Program-made: the position numbers and the translations under genes
Assembly (NCBI GenBank): GCA_026120185.1
Contig: JANUWF010002206.1
Location: 1-64,000, forward strand
From: Voacanga thouarsii
Taxonomy: Eukaryota; Streptophyta; Magnoliopsida; Gentianales; Apocynaceae
DNA length: 64,000 nucleotides
Direction of reading: 5' to 3'
The notes under the pieces: model-generated
The model's database searches: none
The model's input: the letters and a program-made list of their open reading frames with translations, nothing else
What the model was told of the DNA's origin: nothing
Shown: in pieces, positions 37,901 to 49,939 of the stretch
How positions within the stretch are numbered: position 1 is the stretch's first letter
How the letters are laid out: the number at the start of each line of letters is the position of its first letter

Positions 37901-38141
37901 CAATCAATTCTCACCACCCCCCAAAACTCATCCTTCCAAATCTTCGACCAAACCTCCCTTATCCAAATCTTTAACGACACAACTATTTTACATCAATTAA
38001 TTCAAATGCAAGAGCAACGGAAAAATTCACATGCATCCATGCAACAAAAATAATTCTAAGCTACCACATAAAATGTAAAATGCTATGCAATGCATGACTT
38101 TTCCCCCCATAGTCAAAGGTGGTTTTGGGCGGGGTATTACA
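34954..38141 (-). repeat. Array B LTR 2 (3188 bp)
   Basis: Collinear with LTR 1; TCAGTACTCA (35781-35790) is a mutated form of the shared palindrome, and GGGGATATCGCCCC lies at 34988-35001. It serves as the 5' LTR of the full internal region and sits beside the PPT of the shortened one. tRNA-like module 37821-37871. Confidence 0.92.
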
Positions 38142-39712
38142 TCCCCTCCCCCTTAAGAGAATTTCATCCCGAAATTCAGATTTCATACCCTTCGAGCAAT
38201 TTTTAATGAAACGTCGATAGTACCCGGCCAACCCAAGGAAACTTCGTATATCGGTAATGTTCTCCGGTTGTTTCCAGTTACCTATGGCTTTCACCTTGGC
38301 AGGGTCCACTTTGATCCCTTCTTTGGATATCACGTGACCTTGGAAAGACACCGAGCTCAGCCAAAACTCACACTTACTGAACTTAGCCTAAAGCTTGAAT
38401 TTTCTCAGCTTCTCTAGGACCAATCTTAAATTCTTCGCATTGTCCTCCGAATTTTTGGTGTAGATTAAAATGTCATCGATGAATATAACCATGAACTTGT
38501 CCAGGTATGGTTGGAATATGCGATGCATCAAATCCTTGAATACTGTCGGTGCATTGGTTACACCGAACGGTATTAGTATAAATTCGTAGTGGCCATACCG
38601 CGTGTTGAATGTAGTCTTAGGAATGTCTGCTTCTTTAATCCTCACCAGGTAGTATCCTTGCCGTAGGTCCAACTTCGAAAAGCAAGCGGCGCCTTGCAGT
38701 TGATCAAATAACTCATCGATCAAGGGTAGAGGGTAATTATTTTTTTATCGTTAGATTGTTCAATCCCCAATAGTCAATGCATAGCCTCAAGGTTTCGTCT
38801 TTCTTCTTGCCAAACAACACCGGGGCTCCCCACGGCGATGTACTCGGCTGGATGTGGCCTTGCCTTAGCAATTACTCCTTTAACTCCTTCAGCTTCATCG
38901 GTGCCATCCGGTAGAGGGTTCTTGACTCTGGTTCCGCTCCGGGAATCAGATCCACGGTGAACTCAACTTCTCGCTCAGGGGGTAGGGAAGTGAGCTCTGC
39001 AGGGAAAACATCCGAAAAGTCTTTTACTTCCTCCGTATTTTCCAAGGTACACTGGTCCTTAGTTTTGTTCAGGAGGTACGCCAAATATCCCGTACATCCT
39101 TTCTTGAGTAACTTCCGGGCTTTAGCATCAACAATAAGAAATTTCAGTTCCTTCGTTCGCTTGTCGTTGAATTCAATTACATCCCGTCCAGGTCTCACAA
39201 ACAGCACCGTCTTAATCTTGCAGTCCACACGAGCTCCGTATTTCGACAACCAGTCCATGCCCAAGATCAAATCATAATCATCCACAGACAGGATTATAAG
39301 GTCGGCCTCCAGAATCTCCTTCCCTACCTCAACTCCACAACTTCCCATTTTCTTGCCTGCTTGCACCACCTTTCCCAAGGGGGAACTAATTACTAGGGTA
39401 TAAGGTAGCTTTTTTCCTTCCTAGCCTAGACGTGAAACACATACTTTAATTACATACGAGTGTGTGGATCCTGGATCCATCAGAACATTAACAAGATGAC
39501 CTTGGATAGAAAGGTTACCTTCAATCACGGTGGTGTCCGCTCCGACTTCCTCTCGGTTCAGGGCAAAAACTTTGGCCTTCACCTGAGGCTTCTGGCCTCC
39601 CGCTCCAGCTAGTCCAGCAGCGGCGCCTCTATTTCCTCCCATTGATCGGGCCGGGGCGGTCTGCTCAATCCTTAAGGGTTTGGGGCAGACGTTTCTCAGG
39701 TGTCCCTGGTCT
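38142..39712 (-). pseudogene. Array B second internal region, heavily deleted
   Basis: Contains PPT and chromodomain end (38142 to about 38200), then jumps directly to the end of RT ([13 protein letters not shown]), RT (38388-38723, FIDD intact), protease (38872-39729, DPGSTHSYV) and the second knuckle, then joins mid-LTR. Relative to 29206-31236 about 2 kb of integrase/RNase H is missing. The 39.71-kb joint lies at a shared GGTTCT. Confidence 0.88.
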
Positions 39713-40357
39713 AGGGTTAAAATCAACAAGGTTTCCTACTAGAAATATGATTCATTAATTCCAACTATCCATGGCAAGATCTATCTAGCTCAATTCAAGC
39801 TGAAATTTTAATTGTTAGCTAGGGGTTTTTCGAAAATCCAAAGGAATAAAATCTGAAAATTAAAAGTGAACTTTATTCACATCAAGGTCCTTAAATTTAG
39901 GAAATAAATATAGAGACTTATTTCCTTGGAATAATGACACTAAAATTTCTCTTGGTTTGCTAAATCTTTTTCGGCCAAGACATAGAAACTCTAACGAAAG
40001 GAATTTTCAAAAAGAGAAACTAACTTCACAAAAGGTAGGATTCGAACTCGGGTTACCAAAGGAAATCACCAACCTCCCCGCTATTCCAAAACAACTCCAA
40101 TACTAATTTTTTTTCTACAATCAGTTCTCACCACCCCCCAATACTCATCCTTCCAAATCTTCGACCAAACCTCCATTATCCAAATCTTTAACAACACAAC
40201 TATTTCACATCAATTAATTCAAATGCAAGAGCAACGGAAAAATTCACATGCATCCATGCAGCAAAAATAATTCTAAGCTACCACATAAAATGTAAAGTGC
40301 TATGCAATGCATGACTTTTCCCCTATAATCAAAGGTGGTTTTGGGCACGGTATTACA
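39713..40357 (-). repeat. Array B LTR 3, truncated (about 645 bp)
   Basis: Matches 28526-29170 of LTR 1, i.e. only the first about 645 bp of the LTR in sense direction, ending GGTATTACA. It retains the tRNA-like module (B box 40038-40049, A box 40078-40088). Confidence 0.88.
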
Positions 40358-40488
40358 ATTATAGATTGGGTCCGAGTACAATATGATTGTGTAAAAGTCA
40401 CAGCGTATTTCGAAAAGATGCTTTCTTTGGTGCTGAAAATTTCTGCTGGAAAAACGTTTTCTTTCAACATGGATTTTGCCCTCTATTT

Positions 40489-40728
40489 CAAGGAAATAAG
40501 TCTCTATATTTATTTCCTAAATTTAAGGACCTTGATGTGAATAAAGTTCACTTTTAATTTTCAGATTTTATTCCTTTGGATTTTCGAAAAATCCCTAGCT
40601 AACAATTAAAATTTCAACTTGAATTGAGCTAGATAGATCTTGCCATGGATAGTTGGAATTAATGAATCATTTTTCTAGTAGGAAACCTTGTTGATTTTAA
40701 CCCTAGACCAAGGACACCTGAGAAACGT
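40489..40728. repeat. Inverted copy of the B knuckle/LTR junction
   Basis: Reverse complement of 39689-39927 with only a few differences, including the recombinant joint between zinc-knuckle sequence and mid-LTR. The 11-mer AAACGTTTTCT occurs at both edges of the inserted block (40452-40462 and 40723-40733). Confidence 0.9.
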
Positions 40729-40863
40729 TTTCTAACAAATTGGTTGTTGTTTAGAGCTTCAAAACAGAAAATACTGCTGAGAATTGTTCTCACTAAAAAT
40801 TTACAGAAGAAGAAACCACCAGAAATTGTTTCTGAATTTTTTTGAAAAATCGCCACCATTGTT

Positions 40864-41018
40864 TCAGAACACAGGCGGCGCCAGCTTCGGCCTCCAAGCC
40901 AGCACCAGTTCTATTCTATTCGTGATGTCTAGAAATTAGTTTTGGAAAGGAATTTTTTTTTTTAAAACCAGAACAGAGCCGGCGCCGGCTCCGACTTCCA
41001 AACCGACGCCTGTTCTGC
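40864..41018 (+). repeat. Two GC-rich paired-core cassettes in copia D leader
   Basis: Unit 1 (40864-40915) has GGCGGCGCCAGC and a second core GCCAGCACC. Unit 2 (40969-41018) has AGCCGGCGCCGGCT and ACCGACGCC, enclosed by GAACAG and CTGTTC. Each pairs two palindrome-like cores about 16-20 nt apart. Confidence 0.7.
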
Positions 41019-42258
41019 TATATTTGCAACTTCCAGGTATTTAAAAAAAAAAAAAGATTTCTGGAACAGAATTTTGAAAGGAGAAAATCTCAATTGATGA
41101 GAAACGGGACCCAAAAGCATTTTCTCAAAATTAGTCTTGAGACAAACAATTTTATTTTTCAAAATAATGATTTTGAAAATCTAAAATTAGTGTATCTTTC
41201 TAAAGTGGTGATTTTAGAATTTGTTTTGTCTTTCCAAAATAGTGATTTTGGAATAATAAAAGTATATGTTTATTTTGTTTAAGCATAGTCAATGGCATGG
41301 TGGATGGTTATGGACTAAAACTAATTATTTTTGTTCATGCATTTTATAGTTTTGGTTTTTATGAAATAAGGCTTACGTGTCCTACCTTCTCTAGAATTCT
41401 TACGTAATTCTCTTCACATCTAACTCCCCTCGAATGTAACTCGAGGTTTTCTCTCTTTAGGAAATTATGTAATTAGTTTACATAGGTTAGATAGGAGTAG
41501 AATTATTCTATTCTGGAGGTGGCGACCAAAACAAGGCGAGAAGGTAAGACCTTCTACTTAATGCATGCATGAACACATAGGGTTAACTATATTAATTTTT
41601 TTTTATGGCTTAAAGAAATTAATTTAGGAAAAGTCTGTAACCATACCACATAATCTCTTATAAATGATGTGATTTATTGATTTTTATGCATGTCATTCAA
41701 CGAAATCACTAAAAGGAACAAATTCCTCAATTAATATTAAACTTAATTCCTTCTGTTAATATAGTAAGAACAAGAGTCCTTTTTCGAGACCAGGTTGTTG
41801 GGCAAACCCAAGCCTACTTGACATTAGGCATTTTCAAGCTATGGAATTAAATTCCTGATTAATGGGTCGGGTTTAACTAAATTCTTTATCCCAGTTGGGC
41901 AAACTTAAGCATAAAGAAAGTTAGAGGAAAAGTTGGGGTAGCCCAAAAAGCTTTAAGATTAAAAGCTGTTAATCACCCAATGATCCAGTAGTTACATACG
42001 ATGTAATTAGTATTGGATACCTACTAATGAACTCAAGGGTGTCTTGTTGGGCAAACCCAAGGTTATTCTTGAGGAATTTAGATACCGGTCCACTAGGAAA
42101 GCTTCCAACAGGCTTTCCCCAAATCAGTAGTGGGGGCTATTGGTTTGAGTAAAATAGTGGAGTAAAAATGCGCTTAATTAAAGTAGTAATTATTTGCATA
42201 TCATGTACATATACAAGTAACTAATGTTTTCTATCTTTATATCTAGGTCACTTACATC

Positions 42259-43095
42259 ATGTCAACAAACCTAAACTTACGCAGCATCTTGGAAACTAAC
42301 AAGTTAACCGAATCAAACTATCTCGATTGGTATAGAAATTTAAGAATCATTCTCAAATCGGAAAAGTTGCTCTACGTGCTAGATGCTCCTATTCCACCAC
42401 CACCAGCCCAAGATGCTTATGCTGATGAGCATGCTGTCCACAAGAGGCACAAGGAGGATAGTGATACAACATCATGTATTATACTGGCATCCATGACTCC
42501 TGAGTTGCAAAAACAGCTCGAGCATATGGATGCTCAATCAATCATTTTACATCTTTGAGAGATTTTTCATCCCCAAGCCAGAACTGAGATATATGAGTTC
42601 TCGAAGCAACTGCTTCATGGCAAAATGGCAGAGGGTTCTTCTGTGGCCACTCATGGGCTGAAGATGCTAGGCTTAATAGAGAAGCTTGGATCCTTCGGGT
42701 TTGCAATGGATCATGATTTAAGTACTGACTTAATTCTATAGTCTTTACCTAATAGTTTCTCACGATTTGTGATTAACTATCAGATGAACAAGATTGAGTC
42801 CACCATTCCTAAGTTGATCAATCTTGTCAAAACTGCGGAGTCTTTCATGAAGAAAGATTCTAATGCAGTTTTAATGGTAGAATCTCCCTCTTCTAAGAAG
42901 AAAGTTCAAAAGAAGAAGAAGAAGGTTCCCATGAAGCCCAAAGGTGATGTGAAAAAAAGGACGCAGCTAACAAGGGCCTATGCCATCATTGTGGGAAGAT
43001 GGGCCACTAGAGGCGCAATTGTAAAACTTACTCGGAGACCATTAAGGACAAGAAGCAGAAGGAGAAGCTTACAAGCACTTCCACTTCTTCTCTAG
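42259..43095 (+). pseudogene. Copia D gag
   Basis: Starts MSTNLNLRSILETNKL at 42259, with the typical copia gag motif SNYLDWYRNLRIILKSE. A stop at 42556-42558 and further breaks follow. 42769-43095 carries the lysine-rich linker, but a frameshift near 42960 puts the CCHC knuckle (CHHCGKMGH...RRNC, about 42978-43019) in another frame, with TGG to TAG inside it. Length and order are normal. Confidence 0.88.
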
Positions 43096-43097
43096 GT

Positions 43098-44189
43098 ATG
43101 TTTATGATTGATATAAATACTGCCTTTAGAAATGAGATATGGGTATTAGATACCGGATGTAGATCTCATTTGTACAATAACTTGCAGGGACTAAAGAGCA
43201 ATAGAAGGCTAGAGAAAGGCGATGTGGACCTACGTATTGCAAATGGGGCAAATGTTGTTGCACTTGTTGTGGAGACATACGAGCTGAACCTGCCTTCGGG
43301 ATTAATTCTAGAACTACAAAACTGTTACTATATAGTAGTTTTAATGAAAAACACTATCTCAGTTGTATGTTTAGACTTATGTGGATTTTATTTAATAATT
43401 AAGAATAAATGTTGTTCATTTTCTTTGAATGATATTCACTATGGTTCAGCAACTTTGGTTAATGGTTTATATGTTCTAGATTTAGATAATCTAGTTCTCA
43501 ATATAAATAATAAGAAATCTAAAATAGATAACTCTAGCACCTCTTATTTATGGCATTGTCGTTTGGGCCATGTAAACAAAAATCGTGTTTCTAAGTTACA
43601 CAAGCTTGGTGACTTAGGGTCATTTGATTATGAATCATATGGCACATGCGAGTCTTGTTTACTAGGTAAAATGACTAAAACTCATTTTCTAGGAAAAGGA
43701 GAACGGGCTAAGGAGTTATTAGAACTCATACATTCTGATGTATGTGGCCCAATGTCAATACAAATAAGAGGAGGTTATAACTATTGCATAACCTTTATCG
43801 ATGATTTCTCACGATACGAGTATTTGTATTTAATGAAATACAAATCTGAGGCCTTTGAAAGGTTCAAAGACTTCAAGAATGAATAGAGACACAACTTGGT
43901 AAAAGTATAAAGGCTCTAAGATCTGATCGATGAGGACAATACTTAAGCCAAGAGTTTCTGAGTTATCTGAGAGATAATGAGATATTATCTCAATGGACTC
44001 CACCACATACACCTCTACATAACGGTGTATCTAAGAGAATGAATCGAACCCTTCTAGACATGGTATGGACTATGATGGCTTCTGCAGACCTACCAAAATC
44101 ATTTTGGGGGTATGCACTAGAAACTTCTATTTGTATACTAAACAGAGTTCTGACAAAATCAGTTTTTACTACCCCATTTAAGATGTTTT
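43098..44189 (+). pseudogene. Copia D protease and integrase
   Basis: Protease active site LDTGCRSH at residues 17-24 of the 43098 frame. GAG-pre-integrase and zinc-binding region HCRLGHVNKN...CESCLLGK, then the integrase core start HSDVCGPM and DDFSRY. The frame ends at TAG 43884-43886. It continues with a TGA in SDRGG and a Glu to Lys change in the usual GVSER motif (catalytic Glu region), so integrase is inactive. Confidence 0.9.
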
Positions 44190-46166
44190 TTGGTAAGAGA
44201 CCAAAGTTATCTCACTTTCGAGTATAGGGTTGTCCGACCTTTGTTAAAAAGGCCACAGTCAGACAAACTTGATAGTAAGTCTGACAAATATTTGTTTGTG
44301 GGATATCAGAAAGAAGCTTTCGGATATTACTTCTATTTACCCTCCGAAAATAAATTGTTCTTAGAGAAGGAGCACATGCTCAAAGGGGATAGTGGGAGTA
44401 AGATTAAACTTAGCGAAGTTCATGAAGATCAAACAAACGAGGATCAACCGTCTAACCCCACATCTATTGAGAGAATAGATGAACCTTCTACTACACATGA
44501 ACCGTGTAGATCTAGTAGGATACGTGTGGCACCTGAGAGATATGAATTTTTCATTAGTGACCACAATAATGTATTACTTATAGATAGAGATAGGCCTACT
44601 ACCAACAAGGATGTTCTGAATAGTTCAGAATCTGGAAAATGGCTTGAGGCCATGAAGTTAGAGACGGATTCCATGTACGACAACCAAGTATGGACTTTGG
44701 TTGATCTGCCCAAAGAAATTAAACCCATTGGGTGCAAGTGGGTTTTCAAGAAGAAAACAAACATGGATGGTAACCTAGTTACCTATAATGCACGACTAGC
44801 GGCAAATGGTTATTGTTAACAACATGGTATTGACTATGATGAAACCTTCCCGCCAGTAGCCATGTTAAAATCCATCAGGATACTTCTAGCCATTGCTGCT
44901 CATTATGATTATGAGATTTGGCAAATGGATGTGAAAACAGCTTTCCTAAATGGAAATCTTACTGAGGAAGTGAATATGACACAACCTGAGGGTTTCACAT
45001 CCAGTGATGGCATAAAGGTGTGTAAGTTGCAAAGGTCTAGTTATGGACTTAAGCAAGCTTCTAGGAGTTGGAATATCCGTTTTGATGAAATAACCAAAGA
45101 GTTTGGTTTCATTCAAAATATGGATGAGTCTTATGTATACAAGAAGGTTAGTGGGAGTGCAATCGTTTTCTTACTGCTTTATGTAGATGACATATTGCTA
45201 ATAGGAAATGATATATCTGTCTTGCAAACGGTTAAAATTTGGTTGTCCAAACAATTCTCCATGAAAGACCTTGGAAAAGCAACCTATATTCTTGGAATAA
45301 GGATCTTTAGAGATAGATCTAAAATGTTGCTTGGTCTTTCACAGTCTACATATATAGATAAAGTGCTAAAGGGGTTTAGCATGGATAAATCCAAAAAGGA
45401 ATTCTTACCCATGTCACATGGTGTAAGCCTTTCAAAGTCAATGTCTCCCAAGACACAAGTTGAAAGGGATCACATGAGTAAGATTCCATATGCCTCGGCA
45501 GTTGGATCTATCATATATGCTATGATATGTACTAGGCCCAATGTATCTTGTGCTCTCAGTTTGACGAGCAGATACCAATCCGACCCTAGTGAGAATCTTT
45601 GGGCGGCTGTAAAGAACATCCTTAAGTACTCACGAAGGACTAAGGATATGTTCTTAGTATATGGAGAACGTGATTTGAAAATAAATGGGTATACTGATGC
45701 CAGTTTTCAATCTGACAAAGATGATTTTATATCACAATCCGGCTACATGTTTATGTTTTGTGGAGGGGCAATAAGTTGGAAAAGTTCCAAACAAGAGACT
45801 ATAGCCGACTCTACGATAGAAGCTGAGTACATAGCTACTACTGAAGCAGCCAAGGAGGCTGTTTGGATCAAGAAGTTCGTGATGGAACTGGGTGTGATTC
45901 CTAGTGTTGTTGGTCCAATAACTTTGTATTGTGACAACAACAGAGCCATTGTACATGCAAAGGAGTCGTGGTCTCACCAACGATCCAAACACGTACTGCG
46001 GTACTATCATCTGATCCGGGAGATCATATATAGGAATGATGTAAATATAGAGAGAGTTCCCATGGATGAGAATATAGTTGACCCGCTGACGAAAGCACTA
46101 TCCCAAAAGAAACATGATTGTCATGTTGAGTCATTCGGTATTAGATACATGAATAATTGGCTCTAG
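44190..46166 (+). pseudogene. Copia D integrase end, reverse transcriptase and RNase H
   Basis: 44190-44819 covers the integrase C-terminus and RT start (GCKWVFKKK), ending in TAA within the usual GYCQ...GIDY motif. 44862-46166 (434 codons) has QMDVKTAFLNGNL, catalytic YVDD (residues 107-110) and RNase H with YTDASFQSD, IEAEYIA and LYCDNNRAI. It ends MNNWL, 14 bases before the 3' LTR, as is normal for copia. Confidence 0.94.
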
Positions 46167-46167
46167 T

Positions 46168-46178
46168 GCAAGTGGGAG
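46168..46178 (+). other. Polypurine tract of copia D
   Basis: GCAAGTGGGAG just upstream of the LTR start TGTTAATG, the usual copia PPT form. Confidence 0.88.
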
Positions 46179-46180
46179 TT

Positions 46181-47893
46181 TGTTAATGTTGTGCCCTAGA
46201 GGCAATCACTTGTACATTGTATAAGACACATTTTATTTTAATAAAAGGCATTGTTTATCATACAGTTTCTTTTATTTACTCTAAGTAATATAACTATTTG
46301 ATAAAGTCCTTAGGACAACACTGTGTTAAGGAAATCATGATATGAGACTCCTACTAATCTAGATGTTGTTTGTAGTTAAGTAGTCCCTAGTCATAGTATT
46401 AATGAGACAGGATACCATTAATGCGTCAAGACTAGCATGTGTTAGACTTCCTGATTTGATCAGGAAGTGGTTCTCATAACCATGAGTATTGAGATACTCA
46501 AAGTTAACACATGGATGATTGTTAATAGAACAAGTTCATTGGATTACCTAGCTTTGAGATAATCACATGGATAACTATTTAATGCCAGTGATATAATCTC
46601 AATATAGCAAACGTGCAAGTATTCTTAGACTTGAGATCTCTAAGGTACTTTGTTTGCTGAGCTTTGTACCTTGATTCCAATCTCTGGAGCTCGATCGAGG
46701 GCCGCCTATGGGATGGATATTGGGTACATTGTGAGGTAAATGAAAGTAGTTGAGAGGGTCAATAAAAGATTCACTACTCCTAATAGTAGGGGCGAATATC
46801 TCACGGCCACTTGAAGAAATTACTACTCGAGAAGTCCTTGGCCAAGGCAATTGGGTATTGGAAATAGTTCCAATTGAAACACATCTAGAGTAGTGGATTC
46901 CTAGTACAAGTACTATTGTATTCGGGTAAGAATTATTTCTGGAGGGAGTTGGCACTAATTCCGTACTCTTAACCGAATGAGATATTGTATGGTGAAAAGA
47001 GTTAATTGCACTGACGTTTGTTATCGAAGGGTTCATAACAAGCTACTTGACTTCCTGGACTCTTGGATGGTCATGATGTGTTGCTAGATATCACTCATGA
47101 TCTAGGAATATGGGTTTATTAATTGATAAATTAATAAACCAATCTTGATTAGAATTAATAGGATTAATTCCAATTAATTATGGATTATTAATCTCAAATA
47201 CGTTTGGATTAATTCTTGTTCACTACTAATTGATTGGGAACTTAATAGGTCACACACAATAGAGGATTATATATACTCAAGATGTTATTTGATAACATAG
47301 TGGGGTTGATTCAGAAAAAGTGAAGTTGTTGTGGACAAATTATAATTAGTTATAATTTGTGGTCTAAGTTGTAATTGTGAGAACTTGATATTTCCAATTA
47401 CAATTAGAGAATTCTAATATGATTAGAATTCTCAGTTTTGGGAGGGAAATTTTGTGTAATATATAGTATATGTAACACATGAAAAACCCTAACTGAACAA
47501 CACACAAAAACAACAGGCATGAACATTCTCTCTTCTCTCTATCTCTCTCGATTTGATCTTGATCAAAGAACCCTAGCTGCCATCTTTTTCTGCTAGCATA
47601 GGAAATTTTGGTGCTTGAGTGTACCCTCTGTGTGGATTACTGTTAGAGATAATCACACACTGTGATTATAGTGGTTAGACGTTCAACTCACGTGGAGGTT
47701 GATCACGAGGATTGCTGGATCATGCCTTAACTTAAAGAAGAAATTTTTTATTCTTCGGATGATCACCCAAAGCTAAAAGTTATTACATTTACTCTCTTTA
47801 TGTCTTGTTTTCCACACATAGACGGGTCTTGGGAAGCTATCTCGTTTTATTTTTCACTGCGCCGTATACGATATGAGCCTAAGATACCTAACA
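46181..47893 (+). repeat. 3' LTR of copia D (1713 bp)
   Basis: TGTTAATGTTGTGCCC to GATACCTAACA; collinear with 24110-25834 with many substitutions and a small deletion near 46335. Confidence 0.93.
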
Positions 47894-49038
47894 TATTTGT
47901 CATAGGTAGAGTAATTAAGGGCTGCCCTGGACAATTTCTCACTAAAGTATGCAATGGGTTTTCTATCTTGGATTAAGACTGCACCTATTCCCACCCCACT
48001 TGCATCGTGCTCTATCTCAAATCCCTTCTCAAAGTTAGGAAGAATAAGAATTGGTACTTGGCTCAATTTGTCTTTGAGGGTTTGAAAGGTTTGTTGTTGG
48101 GCTTCCTCCCACCTAAATCCCACATTTTTCTTTACCACTTCGGTTAGAGGGGCCGTTATGGTACTAAAATTTTGGATGAACCTACTATAAAAACTAGCTA
48201 GCCCGTAGAAACTACAGACTTGGGTAATGGTGGTAAGGGTGGGCCAGTCTTAGATGGCTTTTACTTTTCCCTCATCAACCTCAATCCCTTTGGCACCCAC
48301 AGCATACCCAAGGAATGTAATCCTCTCCAAACAAAAAGAACACTTCTCAAGGTTAGCATACAATCTCTCCCTTCGAAGGGCAACAAGCATACTTTGAACT
48401 TGATTCAAATGATCCACATATGATTTGCTATAGATTAATATATCATCAAAGTACACAACAACAAATTTTCCAATAAATTCCCTCAAAACGTGGTGCATTG
48501 ATAACATGAAAGTACTAGGAGCATTAGATAACCTAAATGGTATGACAAACCACTCATACAACCCTTGTGTGGTTTTAAAAGCCGTTTTTCATTCATCCCT
48601 TTCTCTTATTCTAATTTGGTGGTAACTGGATTTCAAATCAATTTTAGAGAAAATGCATGCACTAAATAGCTCATCAAGCAAGTTATCTTGCCTAGGAATG
48701 GGATAGTGGTACTTTATTGTGATTTTGTTGATAGCACAACAATTCAAGCACATACGCCATGTCGCATCCTATTTGGGCACCAAGAGAATTGGAACAGCAC
48801 ATGCGCATAGGCTCTCTCTCCCATGTCCCTTCTCAAGTAATGCCTCTACTTGCTTTTGCAATTCCTTGGACTCCTCTGGGCTGCTTCTATATGCCAGTCG
48901 GTTGGGGATGACGGCTCCAAGCACAAATTCGATTTGATGCTCAATCCCTCTTGTGGGTGGTAGTCCTCCGGGCACCTTCTTTGGAAAAACATCTTTAAAT
49001 TTTTGAAGAATAACTGCAATTTTATTGGGCAAAGACAA
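47894..49038 (-). pseudogene. Element E reverse transcriptase and RNase H start
   Basis: 49038-48769: RT N-terminal region (GGLPPTRGIEHQIEFVLGA, CAVPILLVPK). 48561-48250: RT with [18 protein letters not shown] and catalytic YFDD. 48138-47894: RNase H (EIEHDASGVGIGAVLIQ) up to NYSTYDK, where copia D is inserted. Stops and frameshifts separate the parts. The coding run resumes at 24109. Confidence 0.9.
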
Positions 49039-49261
49039 TATAGAATTGTTAGTAGTAATATAAGAACCTTTGCATAAAAGAAGAATAATCGGTTCCTTAA
49101 CTTCTATAACCTCTATGACCTCACTTTCTTTTGCAAATTAATTTACTTTTCTTTTACCTCCCTTGTCTTATCCTTGCTCACTCCTATCCTTTATCCTCAA
49201 AGGTACTTATTTGTCCATCCTTTCTCTCAACTCTTTTTCTTTCCTTTCTTGTTCTTTCCTC

Positions 49262-49720
49262 TCAATTTCTTGTTCTTGTTTGACATCTTGCACTCCCTTC
49301 TTTTTTTTCTTTCTCCTTCATAATTCTTTGATCTTTGTTTATCTGATTAGGGGTTATGGGGGTGAGGGTAAATTTAGTTCTCTCCTTAAGTAGGGAATAA
49401 GTATTCTTCCTCCCATTATGCTTTACATGCCTGTCGTATTGCCAAGGCGTCCCTAGGAGCAAGTGACCCGCTTGTATGTGTACCACATCACCTAACACAT
49501 TATATTGTACTTTCCCATCTCAAAAGACACCAAAACTTGTTTGTTTACTCTCAATTCACTGCTATTGTTCAAGCATTGAAATTTGTAGGGCTTGGGGTGT
49601 TTAATCCATCTCATGTCCAATTCTTTAACTAAGTTTGCACTAATCACGTTAGTGTAACTCCCACTATCCACAATGACACTACAAGGGGTCTTGTTGATTA
49701 GACACCTAGTGTAGAAAATG
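49262..49720 (-). pseudogene. Element E protease
   Basis: Minus-strand frame with active-site motif VDSGSYTNVIS near 49660 (Tyr where the family usually has Cys), followed by LLLGTPWQYDR (49262-49498), the usual flap-proximal motif. Interrupted by a stop near 49500. Confidence 0.8.
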
Positions 49721-49939
49721 TTCTTTCTTTGTTAGTGATCTTAATCTTCAATGGCTTGTGAATTCAATGACCTTCTTGTGACTCCTACTAAAGAGTATTC
49801 TTGACCAACAACTTCCCCTTCATCACTTTCTTCTTCCCTATTTCCCTCTTGGTCTCCTTGGTATTTTTCTCCCTCTTCTTTTTCATCGGTAGAAACCTCA
49901 CCATAAGGATTAGTATACATTATTCTCTTACTTGGACAC

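Larger units (their letters stand above)
25961..40357 (-). mobile_element. Array B: Tekay-type chromovirus with three LTRs and two internal regions
   Basis: Plus-strand order: LTR (25961-29170), full internal region (29171-34953), LTR (34954-38141), shrunken internal region (38142 to about 39712), 5'-truncated LTR (about 39713-40357). A single TSD (ATTAT) flanks the whole. Coding is on the minus strand. The second internal region has lost integrase/RNase H and all of gag plus ORF1. The family is separate from element A: PBS TGGTATCAAAG, LTR start TGTAATACC, about 3.2-kb LTRs. The structure points to unequal recombination between copies, or a tandem cDNA, followed by deletions. Confidence 0.9.
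40363..42258 (+). other. Copia D leader with inserted inverted fragment and GC-rich cassettes
   Basis: Untranslated leader of D between TSD and gag. It holds a 240-bp inverted copy of array B sequence (40489-40728), two GCCGGCGCC-core cassettes (40864-41018) and poly-A/T runs. The rest (41030-42258) is AT-rich with no recognised gene. Confidence 0.75.
24110..47893 (+). mobile_element. Element D: Ty1/copia retrotransposon, split by Tekay array B
   Basis: Plus-strand copia element with order gag, protease, integrase, RT, RNase H. 5' LTR 24110-25834, PBS 25836-25847, leader to 42258 (interrupted by B at 25961-40357), coding 42259-46166, PPT 46168-46178 and 3' LTR 46181-47893. Without B it is about 9.4 kb. 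The LTRs differ visibly more (roughly one base in ten over the first 150) than those of element A, so it is older. The clade is not assigned; LTRs of about 1.7 kb are long for copia. All frames carry stops or frameshifts. Confidence 0.93.

Noticed and set aside
34954..38141. Reading array B as two separate adjacent insertions
   Set aside because: No TSD is found at the inner LTR edges, whereas ATTAT brackets the whole array; inner LTR 2 is bordered by PBS on one side and PPT on the other, as in a tandem.
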